DNA of 23,879 nt from Microcystis sp. T1-4 (GTDB lineage Bacteria > Cyanobacteriota > Cyanobacteriia > Cyanobacteriales > Microcystaceae). The notes beneath the pieces are model-generated. The model searched no databases. It saw only the letters and a program-made list of their open reading frames with translations, and had not been told where the DNA came from. Position 1 is the first letter of the stretch, and each line of letters opens with the position of its first letter. Shown piece after piece: positions 15,464 through 23,602 of this stretch. The stretch is taken from positions 1 to 23,879 of the forward strand of contig NZ_CAIP01000425.1 of the NCBI RefSeq assembly GCF_000297435.1. Direction: 5' to 3'. Both the position numbers and the translations under genes were made by a program.

Positions 15464-16636
15464 ATGAAAAAAATCTCGATTTTAGGCTCTACAGGCTCGA
15501 TCGGAACTCAAACTCTCGATATTGTCACCGATCATCCCGATAAGTTTCAAGTGGTGGGATTAGCCACGGGTAATAATATTCAACTACTATCGGAGCAAAT
15601 TCGGCAATTTCGCCCGCAAATCGTGGCGATTAATAACGAAAGTCAACTAGAAGACCTAAAAAGCCTAATTTCCGACCTTGACTATACCCCGATTATCCTA
15701 GCAGGAAAGGAAGGAGTAATCGAAGTGGCCCGTTATGGCGATTCCGAAAGCGTCGTCACGGGAATTGTCGGTTGTGCGGGATTGCTGCCGACAATTGCCG
15801 CTATTACTGCTGGTAAAGATATTGCCCTCGCTAATAAAGAAACCCTGATTGCTGGCGGTCCAGTGGTGCTGCCTTTAGTGGAAAAACACCGAGTTAAATT
15901 ATTACCTGCTGACTCGGAACATTCAGCTATTTTTCAATGTTTACAGGGAGTTCCCACCGGGGGATTAAAAAAGATTATTCTCACCGCTTCTGGGGGTGCT
16001 TTTCGGGATTTACCCGTGGAAAAATTGTCACAAGTAACCGTAGCTGATGCCCTGAAACATCCTAACTGGTCGATGGGCAGAAAAATCACCATCGATTCGG
16101 CTACTTTAATGAATAAAGGTCTAGAAGTTATCGAAGCTCATTATTTATTTGGTGTCGATTATAATGCGATCGATATTGTCATTCATCCCCAAAGTATTAT
16201 TCACTCTTTAATTGAGTTACAGGATACCTCGGTTTTAGCCCAATTAGGCTGGCCCGATATGCGTTTACCCCTGTTATATGCCTTGTCTTGGCCTGAAAGA
16301 ATTTATACCGATTGGGAACCTTTAAATTTAGTTAAAGCCGGCAGTTTAACCTTCAAAGAACCCGATCATCAAAAATATCCCTGTATGGGATTAGCTTATG
16401 CGGCCGGCCGCGCAGGTGGGGCAATGCCAGCAGTATTAAACGCGGCCAATGAACAAGCGGTAGCATTATTTTTAGAAGAAAAGATTAGCTTCTTAGATAT
16501 TCCCCGGGTGATTGAAAAAGTGTGCGATCGCTTTGCAATTCATAACAGTTCTACCCCTAGCCTAGATGACATTTTAGCCGCCGATGATTGGGCGCGTCAA
16601 GAAGTATCTAACTGTCTGATTGCCAATCCGGTCTAG
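15464..16636 (+). CDS. dxr: 1-deoxy-D-xylulose 5-phosphate reductoisomerase
   Basis: Dxr converts 1-deoxy-D-xylulose 5-phosphate to 2-C-methyl-D-erythritol 4-phosphate with NADPH and a divalent metal. This is the committed step of the MEP pathway, which supplies carotenoids, phytol and quinone tails. The 390-residue protein shows the NADPH-binding GSTGSIG (residues 8-14), LANKETLIAGG, the metal/substrate site DSEHSAIFQCLQ, the flexible-loop region TASGGAF, and MNKGLEVIEAH followed by HPQSIIHSL. Length and motifs are standard. The ATG start follows the conserved KKISILGSTGS pattern; no Shine-Dalgarno site is visible. It appears monocistronic, with a strong hairpin just after the stop. Confidence 0.97.
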   Translation: MKKISILGSTGSIGTQTLDIVTDHPDKFQVVGLATGNNIQLLSEQIRQFRPQIVAINNESQLEDLKSLISDLDYTPIILAGKEGVIEVARYGDSESVVTGIVGCAGLLPTIAAITAGKDIALANKETLIAGGPVVLPLVEKHRVKLLPADSEHSAIFQCLQGVPTGGLKKIILTASGGAFRDLPVEKLSQVTVADALKHPNWSMGRKITIDSATLMNKGLEVIEAHYLFGVDYNAIDIVIHPQSIIHSLIELQDTSVLAQLGWPDMRLPLLYALSWPERIYTDWEPLNLVKAGSLTFKEPDHQKYPCMGLAYAAGRAGGAMPAVLNAANEQAVALFLEEKISFLDIPRVIEKVCDRFAIHNSSTPSLDDILAADDWARQEVSNCLIANPV

Positions 16637-17118
16637 ATAGTCTATATCCTGTAGGGATGTTAACTATAATGTCTCTACAGATATAGGATAGAAAAATCAC
16701 TAATTTCGGCTATTTTTTCTAGTTAACTAGATTTATGATGATCATGACAAGAGTTGATAACCTTCAATAAACCTCGAAAATAAAGATTAAATTGCCTAAA
16801 ATCAGGGTTTTCTTATTCTTTGTGTGATAAGTTTAACTTATATAGGATCGATCTTTGTGTCCTTTGTGTCTTTGTGGTTCGTTCTAGTCGCTCGCTGGCA
16901 GGACTGTATCTTAGAGTACATTTTACCCACCAAACTCAAGAGAGCCAAATCTGTAAATAGACCATTTAATTGACTATTATTCATTCTTAATTCTCCTGAC
17001 TACTGACTCCTAACCCTAACAACAATTTTTGATTTTTACAATGAGGTCTAATGACCCTGAAGCTTTCTCAAAAATAAGATAAAATAAACAAGATAGCGGT
17101 TATTACTTTTAATTTTCT
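16637..17118. other. 482-base spacer between dxr and proA, repeat remnants only
   Basis: Beyond the hairpin at the dxr end this spacer has no plausible ORF or RNA gene. It holds a tandem CTTTGTGTC motif at 16853-16875 and a degenerate heptamer tract around 16993-17015 (CTCCTGACTACTGACTCC). A small hairpin GGTC/GACC lies at 17045-17056, and an A/T-rich stretch before proA (near 17069-17110) could hold its promoter. It reads as accumulated intergenic repeats. Confidence 0.5.
16642..16686. terminator. Long hairpin at the dxr 3' end
   Basis: CTATATC (16642-16648) pairs with GATATAG (16680-16686), and TGTAGGGA (16650-16657) pairs with TCTCTACA (16672-16679) with one G-T pair and a single bulged C at 16649. 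The loop is 14 bases. It begins 5 bases after the dxr stop. There is no T-run, so it may protect the mRNA 3' end or act as a non-canonical terminator. Confidence 0.55.
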
Positions 17119-18414
17119 ATGGTTACAACTTCTCTATCCCTCCCCGAAATCGCCAGAGAAACCCGTCAAGCGAGTCGTCAACTGGCTATCCTGACTAACG
17201 AAGAAAGGAATGAAGCTTTAGAGGCTATTGCTGAGGCTTTGACTGCCAATGCCGATAAGATACTAGAAGCTAATATCGCCGATGTTCAAACAGCTAAGGC
17301 GATGGAATTATCCCCAGCTTTATGTGCGCGATTAGAGTTAAGTTCTGGCAAATTAAAAGCCGCTATTGCCGGGGTGCGAGATGTGGCTAAATTAGCAGAT
17401 CCTTTAGCTACGATGCAAATTAATCGGGAATTAGATCAAGGTTTAATTCTGCGGAGAATAACCTGTCCTTTAGGGGTTTTAGGGGTTATTTTTGAAGCTC
17501 GTCCCGATGCTTTAATTCAAATTACCAGTTTAGCGATAAAATCTGGTGATGGCGTTATTTTAAAAGGGGGGAAAGAGGCGCTCCGTTCTTGTCAAGCTTT
17601 AGTAAAAATTATTCATCAGGCCTTGAGTGAAACTAAAGTTAATCCAGCGGCGGTAAGATTATTAACAACACGAGAGGAAATTCAGGAACTATTAAAACTT
17701 GATCAATACATCGATTTAATAATTCCTAGAGGTTCTAACGAATTTGTGCGTTATATCCAAAATAATACCCGTATTCCCGTCCTCGGTCATGCCGATGGTA
17801 TCTGTCATCTCTACATCGATAAAGAAGCCGATTTAAGCAAAGCAATTAGGATTACCGTTGATGGTAAAACCCAATATCCTGCCGCTTGTAATACCATTGA
17901 AACTTTATTGGTTCATCAAGACATCGCTAGACAATTTTTACCCGCAGTGGCCCGAGCATTAGAGGAAAAAAAGGTTAAATTATTGGGAGATGAAGCAACT
18001 CGTCAGATTATTAACGTACCATCGGCCACAGAAGAAGACTGGCAAACCGAATATAGTGATTTAATTCTGTCAATTAAAATTGTTGATAGTCTAGAATCGG
18101 CAATCGAACATATTAATTATTACGGTTCTCGACACACGGAAGCCATTGTCAGCGAAAATTTTAACACGGCCAAAACCTTTAGCGATCGAGTCGATGCCGC
18201 CGGAGTTTTTCATAATTGTTCCACCCGATTTGCCGATGGTTTCCGTTACGGTTTTGGGGCCGAAGTGGGTATCAGTACCCAAAAAATGCCCCCCCGTGGT
18301 CCGGTGGGATTAGAGGGATTAGTGACCTACAAATATCAATTAGTGGGAGATGGTCATATTGTCGCCGATTATTCTGGGGAAAATGCCCAATCTTTCACTC
18401 ATAAGGATTTATAG
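17119..18414 (+). CDS. proA: Gamma-glutamyl phosphate reductase
   Basis: ProA reduces gamma-glutamyl phosphate to glutamate 5-semialdehyde with NADPH, the second step of proline synthesis. The 431-residue aldehyde-dehydrogenase-fold protein shows CPLGVLGVIFEARPDAL, the NADP-binding LKGGKEALRSC, the IPRGSN segment, the catalytic cysteine in YPAACNTIETLL (C257), and FRYGFGAEVGISTQ near the C-terminus. Length is within the family range. The ATG at 17119 has no obvious Shine-Dalgarno site. ribE starts 15 bases downstream, so the two are probably cotranscribed. Confidence 0.96.
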   Translation: MVTTSLSLPEIARETRQASRQLAILTNEERNEALEAIAEALTANADKILEANIADVQTAKAMELSPALCARLELSSGKLKAAIAGVRDVAKLADPLATMQINRELDQGLILRRITCPLGVLGVIFEARPDALIQITSLAIKSGDGVILKGGKEALRSCQALVKIIHQALSETKVNPAAVRLLTTREEIQELLKLDQYIDLIIPRGSNEFVRYIQNNTRIPVLGHADGICHLYIDKEADLSKAIRITVDGKTQYPAACNTIETLLVHQDIARQFLPAVARALEEKKVKLLGDEATRQIINVPSATEEDWQTEYSDLILSIKIVDSLESAIEHINYYGSRHTEAIVSENFNTAKTFSDRVDAAGVFHNCSTRFADGFRYGFGAEVGISTQKMPPRGPVGLEGLVTYKYQLVGDGHIVADYSGENAQSFTHKDL

Positions 18415-18429
18415 TCGAGAAAAAAGCCG

Positions 18430-19101
18430 ATGTTTACAGGATTAATTCAAGCCTTGGGAAAAATTCGGGTCGTGGATACTGATAGACTATATTTGTCTGT
18501 ATCTTCTGATACAATTCTCCAAGATTTAATGATTGGTGATAGTGTGGCTGTGGATGGAGTTTGTTTGACAGTTGAGGAAATTCTCCCAGAGGGTTTTGTG
18601 GCCACCGCTTCCCCAGAAACCCTACAGCGCACTACTTTGGGACGAAGGATTAAAACAGAAACCAACGTTAACCTAGAAACCTCTTTGCGGGTGGGTAGTA
18701 AAATCGGCGGTCATTTTGTCACCGGTCATGTGGACGGAATTGGCTGTTTAGTCGAATCGATAATCGTGGCTAATTCGTGGGAAATGACCTTTGCTGCCCC
18801 TAGTTCCCTAGAAGAGCAGTGGAATAACTACATAGCTCGTTATATCGTCGGTAAGGGCAGTATAGCTGTTAATGGCATTAGTTTAACCGTGGCCGATTGT
18901 GATGCCTCCGGCAGCTGGTTTAAAGTGGCTGTCATCCCCCACACCTACGCCGAAACCAATCTTTCCCATTTAAAATTAGGCGATTGGGTGAATCTAGAAG
19001 GGGATATTTTAGGCAAATATGTGGAAAAATTGCTAGGAATGCGCTCTTATCACCCTCCTAGCGAGATTAGCCTAGAATTTCTGGCTGAACATGGTTATTA
19101 G
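18430..19101 (+). CDS. ribE: Riboflavin synthase, alpha chain
   Basis: Riboflavin synthase dismutates two molecules of 6,7-dimethyl-8-ribityllumazine to riboflavin and a pyrimidine product. The 223-residue protein has two tandem lumazine-binding domains. The first starts MFTGLIQALGKI with GDSVAVDGVCLTVEEI, and the second (from about residue 100) repeats VNGISLTV after GGHFVTGHVDG. The second-domain segment VIPHTYAETNLSHLKLGDWVNLEGDILGKYVEK is typical. It lies 15 bases after proA, an unrelated pathway, so this is a cotranscription unit of convenience. No FMN riboswitch is seen. Confidence 0.95.
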   Translation: MFTGLIQALGKIRVVDTDRLYLSVSSDTILQDLMIGDSVAVDGVCLTVEEILPEGFVATASPETLQRTTLGRRIKTETNVNLETSLRVGSKIGGHFVTGHVDGIGCLVESIIVANSWEMTFAAPSSLEEQWNNYIARYIVGKGSIAVNGISLTVADCDASGSWFKVAVIPHTYAETNLSHLKLGDWVNLEGDILGKYVEKLLGMRSYHPPSEISLEFLAEHGY

Positions 19102-19136
19102 TTTTCCAGAAAAAGCCTTTTCAACATATAAATTTA

Positions 19137-19176
19137 TTGGCAATTTATCCATTAATTTTAGTTTTAAAATTGCCAA
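19137..19176. terminator. Inverted repeat between ribE and the DUF4411 gene
   Basis: TTGGCAATTT (19137-19146) is perfectly inverted as AAATTGCCAA (19167-19176), with a 20-base interior. The right arm covers the stop codon region of the DUF4411 gene. On the minus strand the stem is followed by A/T-rich sequence, so it probably ends that transcript and perhaps ribE as well. Confidence 0.5.
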
Positions 19177-19634
19177 CCTTCCCGCTCCATTAAACCCTGA
19201 ACATTGGTACAATCGATAGAAAAGTGTTGACAGACTGTGGGGATTTTGGGAGCATTAGGCTTCAAGGCTTCTTCGGTAATTACGCAACCGTCTTTTATCT
19301 TGGCACAGGCAATAATAAATGGGTCAGCCACTGGCTTTCCTTGTAATCTTGCTTTTTCACTCACTAAATCCTTAAAGTTTCTTATAGAAAAAATTTCAGG
19401 AATAAATAAAGTTTCCTGAGCAGTGGGTGGTAAAAATATTTGTTTATTGAAGTCTATCCAATCTAAAACAAATTGTTTATTATTGCCATATTCTACTTCT
19501 TTAAGCACTTCGCGTACTGATTGTAGTTTACCTTCTGACACAAGCAAATCGATTTTTTGCCAAACGGTAGGAAAACTTTTGGGAAAATAGTTTCCTAAGA
19601 CCTTAAAACTACTTGTGTCAAAAATGTAAACCAT
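19164..19634 (-). CDS. DUF4411 PIN-like protein, putative toxin
   Basis: This roughly 156-residue protein of the DUF4411 family is regarded as PIN-like. The first acidic site is in MVYIFDTSSF (D6), a second acidic patch is in REVLKEVEYG, and a third site is in KPVADPFIIACAK, matching the D..E..D layout of PIN nucleases. Family members commonly sit behind an XRE/ImmA-IrrE gene, as here. I use the ATG at 19632-19634, which shares one base with the upstream TGA (TGATG), rather than the TTG one codon earlier. Base composition is more A/T-rich than the flanking ribE and ahcY. A ribonuclease toxin role is an inference from fold and context. Confidence 0.72.
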   Translation of the reverse strand: MVYIFDTSSFKVLGNYFPKSFPTVWQKIDLLVSEGKLQSVREVLKEVEYGNNKQFVLDWIDFNKQIFLPPTAQETLFIPEIFSIRNFKDLVSEKARLQGKPVADPFIIACAKIKDGCVITEEALKPNAPKIPTVCQHFSIDCTNVQGLMEREGWQF

Positions 19635-20809
19635 CAAAACAGTCCTTTGTCTAATAAATATTGTTCAAGTTTTTCCACCGTAGCAACTTTTTTAATGTTT
19701 AGATAATCAGCAACACGCTCGATATCGTATTGGCCTTGATAGTATTTATTGAATACCAGTTTTAGGTAATTTTCTCCCAAATATGTCGCCTGATTAGCAT
19801 AGGGATTACCGCCAGATTTTTCATTTTTGTCCTGACTTTTTCCCACCTGCTCACTGTACCACTCGCTTACTTTAAGACTATATTCTTTCTGAGAAATAAA
19901 GTTATTATCTAATAGTTTTCGTAAAACTACTTCTCGACTAACCTTATAATCACTGGAAATTTTCGAGATAATTTTATCGTTAACTATTGTTTCTCTGATT
20001 ATCTCAGAAAAGACATGATTAGGAAGCAAAAACTCTGCAGCAAATTTATTACAAAATATCTCGATATATTTATTTTCTCCTTGCAAACTATTAATATATC
20101 TATCGTCAGACTTAGTAATTCCATTAGTCTGCAAAAGAATATGTGCTAATTCATGAAAAATGGTAAATATTTGTCTAGATTTTTCCGTGCTATTATTAAG
20201 ATATATGATCGGAAATTCAATATCTATCAAGCAAAATCCCGAAATTTCTCGCTGCTTAAAAGAACGCTTAAAAATAAAAATACCGGCTTCTTCCACGGCA
20301 CTCCGCCATTTTTTTAAGGCAGTTTCCTGATCATTCCAGGTCAGTTGTTCTTCTAGAGTAACGTTTAAATAATTTCTGATCTGTTCGGCTAATATCCTTA
20401 AATCATCACTAGAGCTAACCGCAATATCCTGAAAGATTTTCTTGGTACTAGGATTAATACCATTATTAATTTCCTGTAGCGACAATTGCATCGCTTTTGC
20501 TTGTCTTAAAGCATAGATAGTATCGGCGGCCAGGTTTTCGATTTCAAAGTCTGGCAAAGTTCTAAATTCTTGTTTTTCCTCCGCTTCTAGGGGAGGTTCT
20601 GGGAAAAAGAATAAAGCGAGAGGACGTTTATATATTTCTGCTAACTTTTCCAATTGACTATAGGTAGGAAAGTCCTCTCCTGACTCCCATTTCTCGATAA
20701 GAGAAACATCTTTTTTAAACTTGACCGCCACAGACTCAAGAGAATATCTCGCCCTTTCTCTTGCCCATTGGATTATCTTGGGATTAACGCCTGTCAGTTT
20801 CTCGCCCAT
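19634..20809 (-). CDS. XRE regulator with ImmA/IrrE-type metallopeptidase domain, putative antitoxin
   Basis: This 391-residue two-domain protein has an N-terminal XRE helix-turn-helix (residues ~15-62, with LIEKWESGEDFPTYSQLEKLAEIY) followed by the LALFFFPEPP link usual in this family. A Zn-dependent ImmA/IrrE-type domain follows with HELAH (H219, E220, H223) and a downstream acidic ligand in YIEIFCNKFAAEFLLP (about E250). ImmA/IrrE proteases cleave repressors in phage-like elements and in Deinococcus. In this arrangement the protein probably represses its own operon and may be cleaved or act as antitoxin for the DUF4411 protein encoded immediately behind it. The ATG is at 20807-20809. Its A/T-rich, HIP1-free sequence suggests horizontal gain. 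Confidence 0.82.
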   Translation of the reverse strand: MGEKLTGVNPKIIQWARERARYSLESVAVKFKKDVSLIEKWESGEDFPTYSQLEKLAEIYKRPLALFFFPEPPLEAEEKQEFRTLPDFEIENLAADTIYALRQAKAMQLSLQEINNGINPSTKKIFQDIAVSSSDDLRILAEQIRNYLNVTLEEQLTWNDQETALKKWRSAVEEAGIFIFKRSFKQREISGFCLIDIEFPIIYLNNSTEKSRQIFTIFHELAHILLQTNGITKSDDRYINSLQGENKYIEIFCNKFAAEFLLPNHVFSEIIRETIVNDKIISKISSDYKVSREVVLRKLLDNNFISQKEYSLKVSEWYSEQVGKSQDKNEKSGGNPYANQATYLGENYLKLVFNKYYQGQYDIERVADYLNIKKVATVEKLEQYLLDKGLF

Positions 20810-20876
20810 CAGTTTATCTTATCATCACGAGATAGAGATTTCTAGCTTAATTTAGATCATAAAGTAGTTTTATTGT

Positions 20877-20904
20877 ACTATATGATTATCTAAAATAGAG
20901 ACAA
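20877..20904 (-). promoter_or_regulatory. Possible promoter of the XRE/DUF4411 unit
   Basis: On the minus strand TTGTCT (20904-20899) and TATAGT (20882-20877) with 16-base spacing resemble a sigma-70-type promoter about 70 bases before the XRE start. The XRE protein may bind nearby, but I see no convincing dyad. Confidence 0.3.
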
Positions 20905-20973
20905 TGTACCGATTTCTGGATAGGTCAGCGAGGGATTGATAACTTTTTCCTATATAAAAAACCAGTGGAAAGC

Positions 20974-21043
20974 TTGACATTAGCCAAAATACCCAGACAA
21001 TGTTAAGTTAAATTAACCAATAGCCTAGGCTTGTATTTAAGGA
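20974..21043 (+). promoter_or_regulatory. ahcY leader: -35 box, palindrome and ribosome-binding site
   Basis: TTGACA (20974-20979) is a perfect -35 match, with a poor -10 (CAATGT or TGTTAA near 20998-21006). The 10-base palindrome AGCCTAGGCT lies at 21022-21031. AAGG (21039-21042) is the ribosome-binding site, mirrored by CCTT ten bases on, so a small hairpin could mask it. Confidence 0.4.
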
Positions 21044-21052
21044 AAACCCCTT

Positions 21053-22330
21053 ATGGTAGCAACACCAGTTCAACAGAAATACGACATCAAAGATATTAGT
21101 TTAGCCCCCATCGGCAAACAGCGCATCGAATGGGCCGGTCGGGAAATGCCCGTTTTGCGTCAATTAGCCGAACGTTACGCCATCGAAAAACCCTTTGCTG
21201 GACTGCGTTTAGTCGCTTGCTGTCACGTTACCACCGAAACCGCTAATTTGGCCATCGCACTAAAAGCCGGTGGCGCTGATGCGTTACTAATTGCTAGTAA
21301 TCCCCTTTCCACCCAAGATGATGTGGCCGCTTGTTTAGTCGCTGATTACGGCATCCCCGTTTATGCAATCAAAGGGGAAGATAACGACACCTATCACCGT
21401 CACGTTCAAATCGCCCTCGATCACAAACCCCAGATTATCATCGATGATGGTTGTGATGTGGTAGCCACCCTAGTTAAAGAAAGAAGTCACCAATTACCCG
21501 ACATTATCGGTACTACCGAAGAAACTACCACCGGTATCGTCCGTTTGCAAGCCATGCTCAAAGCCGGGGTCTTATCCTTCCCCGCAATGAACGTTAACGA
21601 CGCAGAAACCAAGCATTTCTTTGATAATCGCTACGGTACAGGTCAATCTACCCTTGATGGTATCATTCGCGCCACCAATATCCTCCTTGCCGGTAAAACC
21701 GTGGTTGTGGCTGGTTATGGTTGGTGTGGTAAAGGTGTGGCTATGCGGGCCAAAGGTTTAGGCTCTAATGTAATTGTCACCGAAATCAACGCCGTGCGTG
21801 CCATTGAAGCGGCGATGGACGGTTTCCGGGTTATGCCCATGGATGAAGCCGCTAAAGAAGGCGATATCTTTATCACCGTCACTGGTAACAAGCACGTTAT
21901 CCGGGCTGAACATTTTGACCTGATGAAAGATGGGGCGATTGTTTCCAACTCCGGTCACTTTGATATTGAAATCGACCTGCAAGCTTTAGGCGCAAAAGCC
22001 GATAATGTTAAGGAAGTTCGCAACTTTACCCAACAATATAGCCTAAAAAGCGGTAAATCCATCGTTGTTATCGGTGAAGGTCGCCTAGTTAACCTGGCAG
22101 CCGCCGAAGGTCATCCTAGCGCCGTTATGGATATGAGTTTCGCTAATCAGGCGATCGGTGTAGAATACTTGGTTAAAAATAAAGGTAAATTAGCCCCCGG
22201 TATATACTCGATTCCCTACGAATTAGACCAAGAAATCGCCCGCTTGAAACTACAAGCCATGGGGATTGAAATCGATACTCTCACCGAAGCCCAATTAGAA
22301 TATATCAACTCCTGGACTTCCGGAACCTAA
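21053..22330 (+). CDS. ahcY: Adenosylhomocysteinase
   Basis: AhcY reversibly splits S-adenosylhomocysteine to adenosine and homocysteine, clearing the inhibitor left by methyltransferases. The 425-residue protein has the substrate domain (LVACCHVTTETANLAIAL, ASNPLSTQDDVAACL, DDGCDVVATL, GTTEETTTGIVRL) and the NAD domain (VVAGYGWCGKGVA, G221-G228). Conserved GHFDIEIDL, GRLVNLAAAEGHPSAVMDMSFANQA and a C-terminal tail follow. It is the shorter bacterial form lacking the roughly 40-residue insertion found in eukaryotes. The AAGGAAAA sequence precedes the ATG. The product adenosine could in principle feed the deaminase-like protein at 3556-4596, though the genes are far apart. Confidence 0.97.
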   Translation: MVATPVQQKYDIKDISLAPIGKQRIEWAGREMPVLRQLAERYAIEKPFAGLRLVACCHVTTETANLAIALKAGGADALLIASNPLSTQDDVAACLVADYGIPVYAIKGEDNDTYHRHVQIALDHKPQIIIDDGCDVVATLVKERSHQLPDIIGTTEETTTGIVRLQAMLKAGVLSFPAMNVNDAETKHFFDNRYGTGQSTLDGIIRATNILLAGKTVVVAGYGWCGKGVAMRAKGLGSNVIVTEINAVRAIEAAMDGFRVMPMDEAAKEGDIFITVTGNKHVIRAEHFDLMKDGAIVSNSGHFDIEIDLQALGAKADNVKEVRNFTQQYSLKSGKSIVVIGEGRLVNLAAAEGHPSAVMDMSFANQAIGVEYLVKNKGKLAPGIYSIPYELDQEIARLKLQAMGIEIDTLTEAQLEYINSWTSGT

Positions 22331-22386
22331 TATCAGTTATCAGTTATCAGTTATCAGTTATCAGTTATCAGTTATCAGTTATCAGT
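22331..22386. repeat. TATCAGT heptamer array, eight copies
   Basis: Eight perfect head-to-tail TATCAGT units begin immediately after the ahcY stop codon. Same family as the AACTGAT repeat at the window start, on the opposite strand. There are no spacers, so this is a simple microsatellite and not a CRISPR. Confidence 0.95.
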
Positions 22387-22394
22387 TTTTTAGC

Positions 22395-22431
22395 CGTCAG
22401 GAGTCGGTCGTCAGGAGTCGGTCGTCAGGAG
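22395..22431. repeat. CGTCAGGAGTCGGT tandem repeat
   Basis: Two perfect 14-base units (22395-22408, 22409-22422) and a 9-base partial third follow the heptamer array. The unit is two related heptamers, and similar degenerate sequence lies near 16993-17015 on the opposite strand. Confidence 0.9.
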
Positions 22432-22457
22432 ATTGCTTTGATTTATTCTTGCCACTC

Positions 22458-22498
22458 CCCCACTTCCCCACTTCCCCACTTCCCCACTTCCCCACCCC
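22458..22498. repeat. CCCCACTT octamer array
   Basis: Four perfect CCCCACTT units and a partial fifth lead into a C-rich tract ending around 22513. The tract CTAACACCCAACC is close to CCAACACCCAACC at 3440-3452, indicating a shared dispersed repeat. Confidence 0.9.
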
Positions 22499-22554
22499 TA
22501 ACACCCAACCCCCTTTTTTTAACTTTAAAACTGTTTTCTAAATCATAAAAAAAT

Positions 22555-23160
22555 ATGACTGAATGGATTACAAATACAATGACTTCTATGGGCTATTTAG
22601 GCATAGCTCTATTAATGTTTTTAGAGAATCTTTTTCCTCCCATTCCCTCAGAATTAATTATGCCCCTGGCGGGTTTTACCGTCCATGAGGGACAAATGGA
22701 ATTTATTCCGGCAGTGGTAGCGGGGATTTTTGGTACGGTCATCGGAGCGCTACCTTGGTATTATCTCGGTCGGGTTGTGGATGAGGAAAAAATTGAAAAA
22801 CTAGCCGATAAATACGGCAAATGGATTACCGTTTCCGCTAAAGATATTCAAAAAGCTAATCAATGGTTTAACCGTCACGGTAGTAAAGCGGTTTTACTCT
22901 GTCGTTTGGTCCCCGGAGTGCGAACTTTGATTTCCCTACCTGCCGGGATGAATCACATGGCGATGATTCCCTTTTTAGTTTACTCCACCATCGGCACGAC
23001 CCTCTGGGTCGTTTTTTTAACGGCAGCAGGTTACTTTTTAGGGAAGAATTACCCCCTTGTGGAAGAATATCTGGCTCCCGTCTCAAAAATCGCTCTACTT
23101 GTCCTCGTTATCTGGTTTATCCTCTGGATTATCCGCAAACGTAACCGCCGGTATGAGTAA
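22555..23160 (+). CDS. DedA-family membrane protein
   Basis: This 201-residue polytopic membrane protein of the DedA/SNARE-associated family has usual length. It shows ENLFPPIPSELIMPLAGF (about residues 24-41), GTVIGALPWYYLGR (about 60-73), and the conserved arginine motif CRLVPGVRTLISLPAGMNHM (about 120-139), followed by two C-terminal helices. DedA proteins are implicated in membrane-potential homeostasis, and some flip undecaprenyl phosphate or phospholipids across the plasma membrane; which applies here is unknown. The start ATG follows an A-rich stretch with no Shine-Dalgarno site. Tandem repeats separate it from ahcY. Confidence 0.92.
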   Translation: MTEWITNTMTSMGYLGIALLMFLENLFPPIPSELIMPLAGFTVHEGQMEFIPAVVAGIFGTVIGALPWYYLGRVVDEEKIEKLADKYGKWITVSAKDIQKANQWFNRHGSKAVLLCRLVPGVRTLISLPAGMNHMAMIPFLVYSTIGTTLWVVFLTAAGYFLGKNYPLVEEYLAPVSKIALLVLVIWFILWIIRKRNRRYE

Positions 23161-23175
23161 ATGTTGATAAGAGGT

Positions 23176-23237
23176 GGTGCGTTACGACGGATTGTCACCT
23201 TCGAGTCACACCAGCAATTTTTGCCGTCTAACGCACC
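23176..23237. repeat. Imperfect palindromic repeat (GGTGCGTTA type)
   Basis: GGTGCGTTACGACGG (23176-23190) pairs with CCGTCTAACGCACC (23224-23237) with a single bulged C, around a 33-base interior. Palindromes with GTGCGTTA/TAACGCAC arms are widespread in cyanobacterial spacers and behave like small nonautonomous repeats. A tandem decamer CTACGTTTTA (two copies) follows directly. Confidence 0.65.
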
Positions 23238-23302
23238 CTACGTTTTACTACGTTTTACTGCTTATAAAGGGGCAAAAGGATAAGAATATACGAGGTTTTA
23301 AT

Positions 23303-23602
23303 ATGCCAAAAATTAAACTAAGTTCTCAGATTGGTAGAGATGGAATCTTACATTTAGATATACCGTCCGATTTTAAAGACACTGAAGTAAATGTTACAGT
23401 AACCGTTGAAGCGGTTCAAGAAGTCAGTGAAGATTTAGCAAGTAGAAAAGAGGAAAGAAAACCTCGCTATAATGCCTGGGGCAACCCAGTAGTAGAGCAA
23501 TCTATTACCCAAGCTATTTCAGGAATGCGCCGCCTTCAAAAAACTGTAGCTTTACCTAAAAGTGAAATTCGTGCCATGCGAGAAGAAGGGAGGCGGTTTT
23601 GA
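23303..23602 (+). CDS. Putative antitoxin paired with VapC
   Basis: This 99-residue hydrophilic protein has an N-terminal strand-rich half (KLSSQIGRDGILHLDIPSDF, EVNVTVTVE) that resembles a short AbrB-like or DUF-type antitoxin fold. The charged C-terminal half would wrap the toxin. I use the ATG at 23303 with GAGG (23292-23295) seven bases upstream; an upstream extension of the frame to 23174 runs through the palindromic repeat and is not credible. Its stop overlaps the vapC start. I do not recognise the exact family; the antitoxin call rests on position and size. Confidence 0.6.
   Translation: MPKIKLSSQIGRDGILHLDIPSDFKDTEVNVTVTVEAVQEVSEDLASRKEERKPRYNAWGNPVVEQSITQAISGMRRLQKTVALPKSEIRAMREEGRRF

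Noticed and set aside
22331..22431. CRISPR array
   Set aside because: Repeats are directly adjacent 7- and 14-mers without spacers and no cas genes are present.
23174..23302. N-terminal extension of the antitoxin frame
   Set aside because: It translates the palindromic repeat; the ATG at 23303 has a proper ribosome-binding site.
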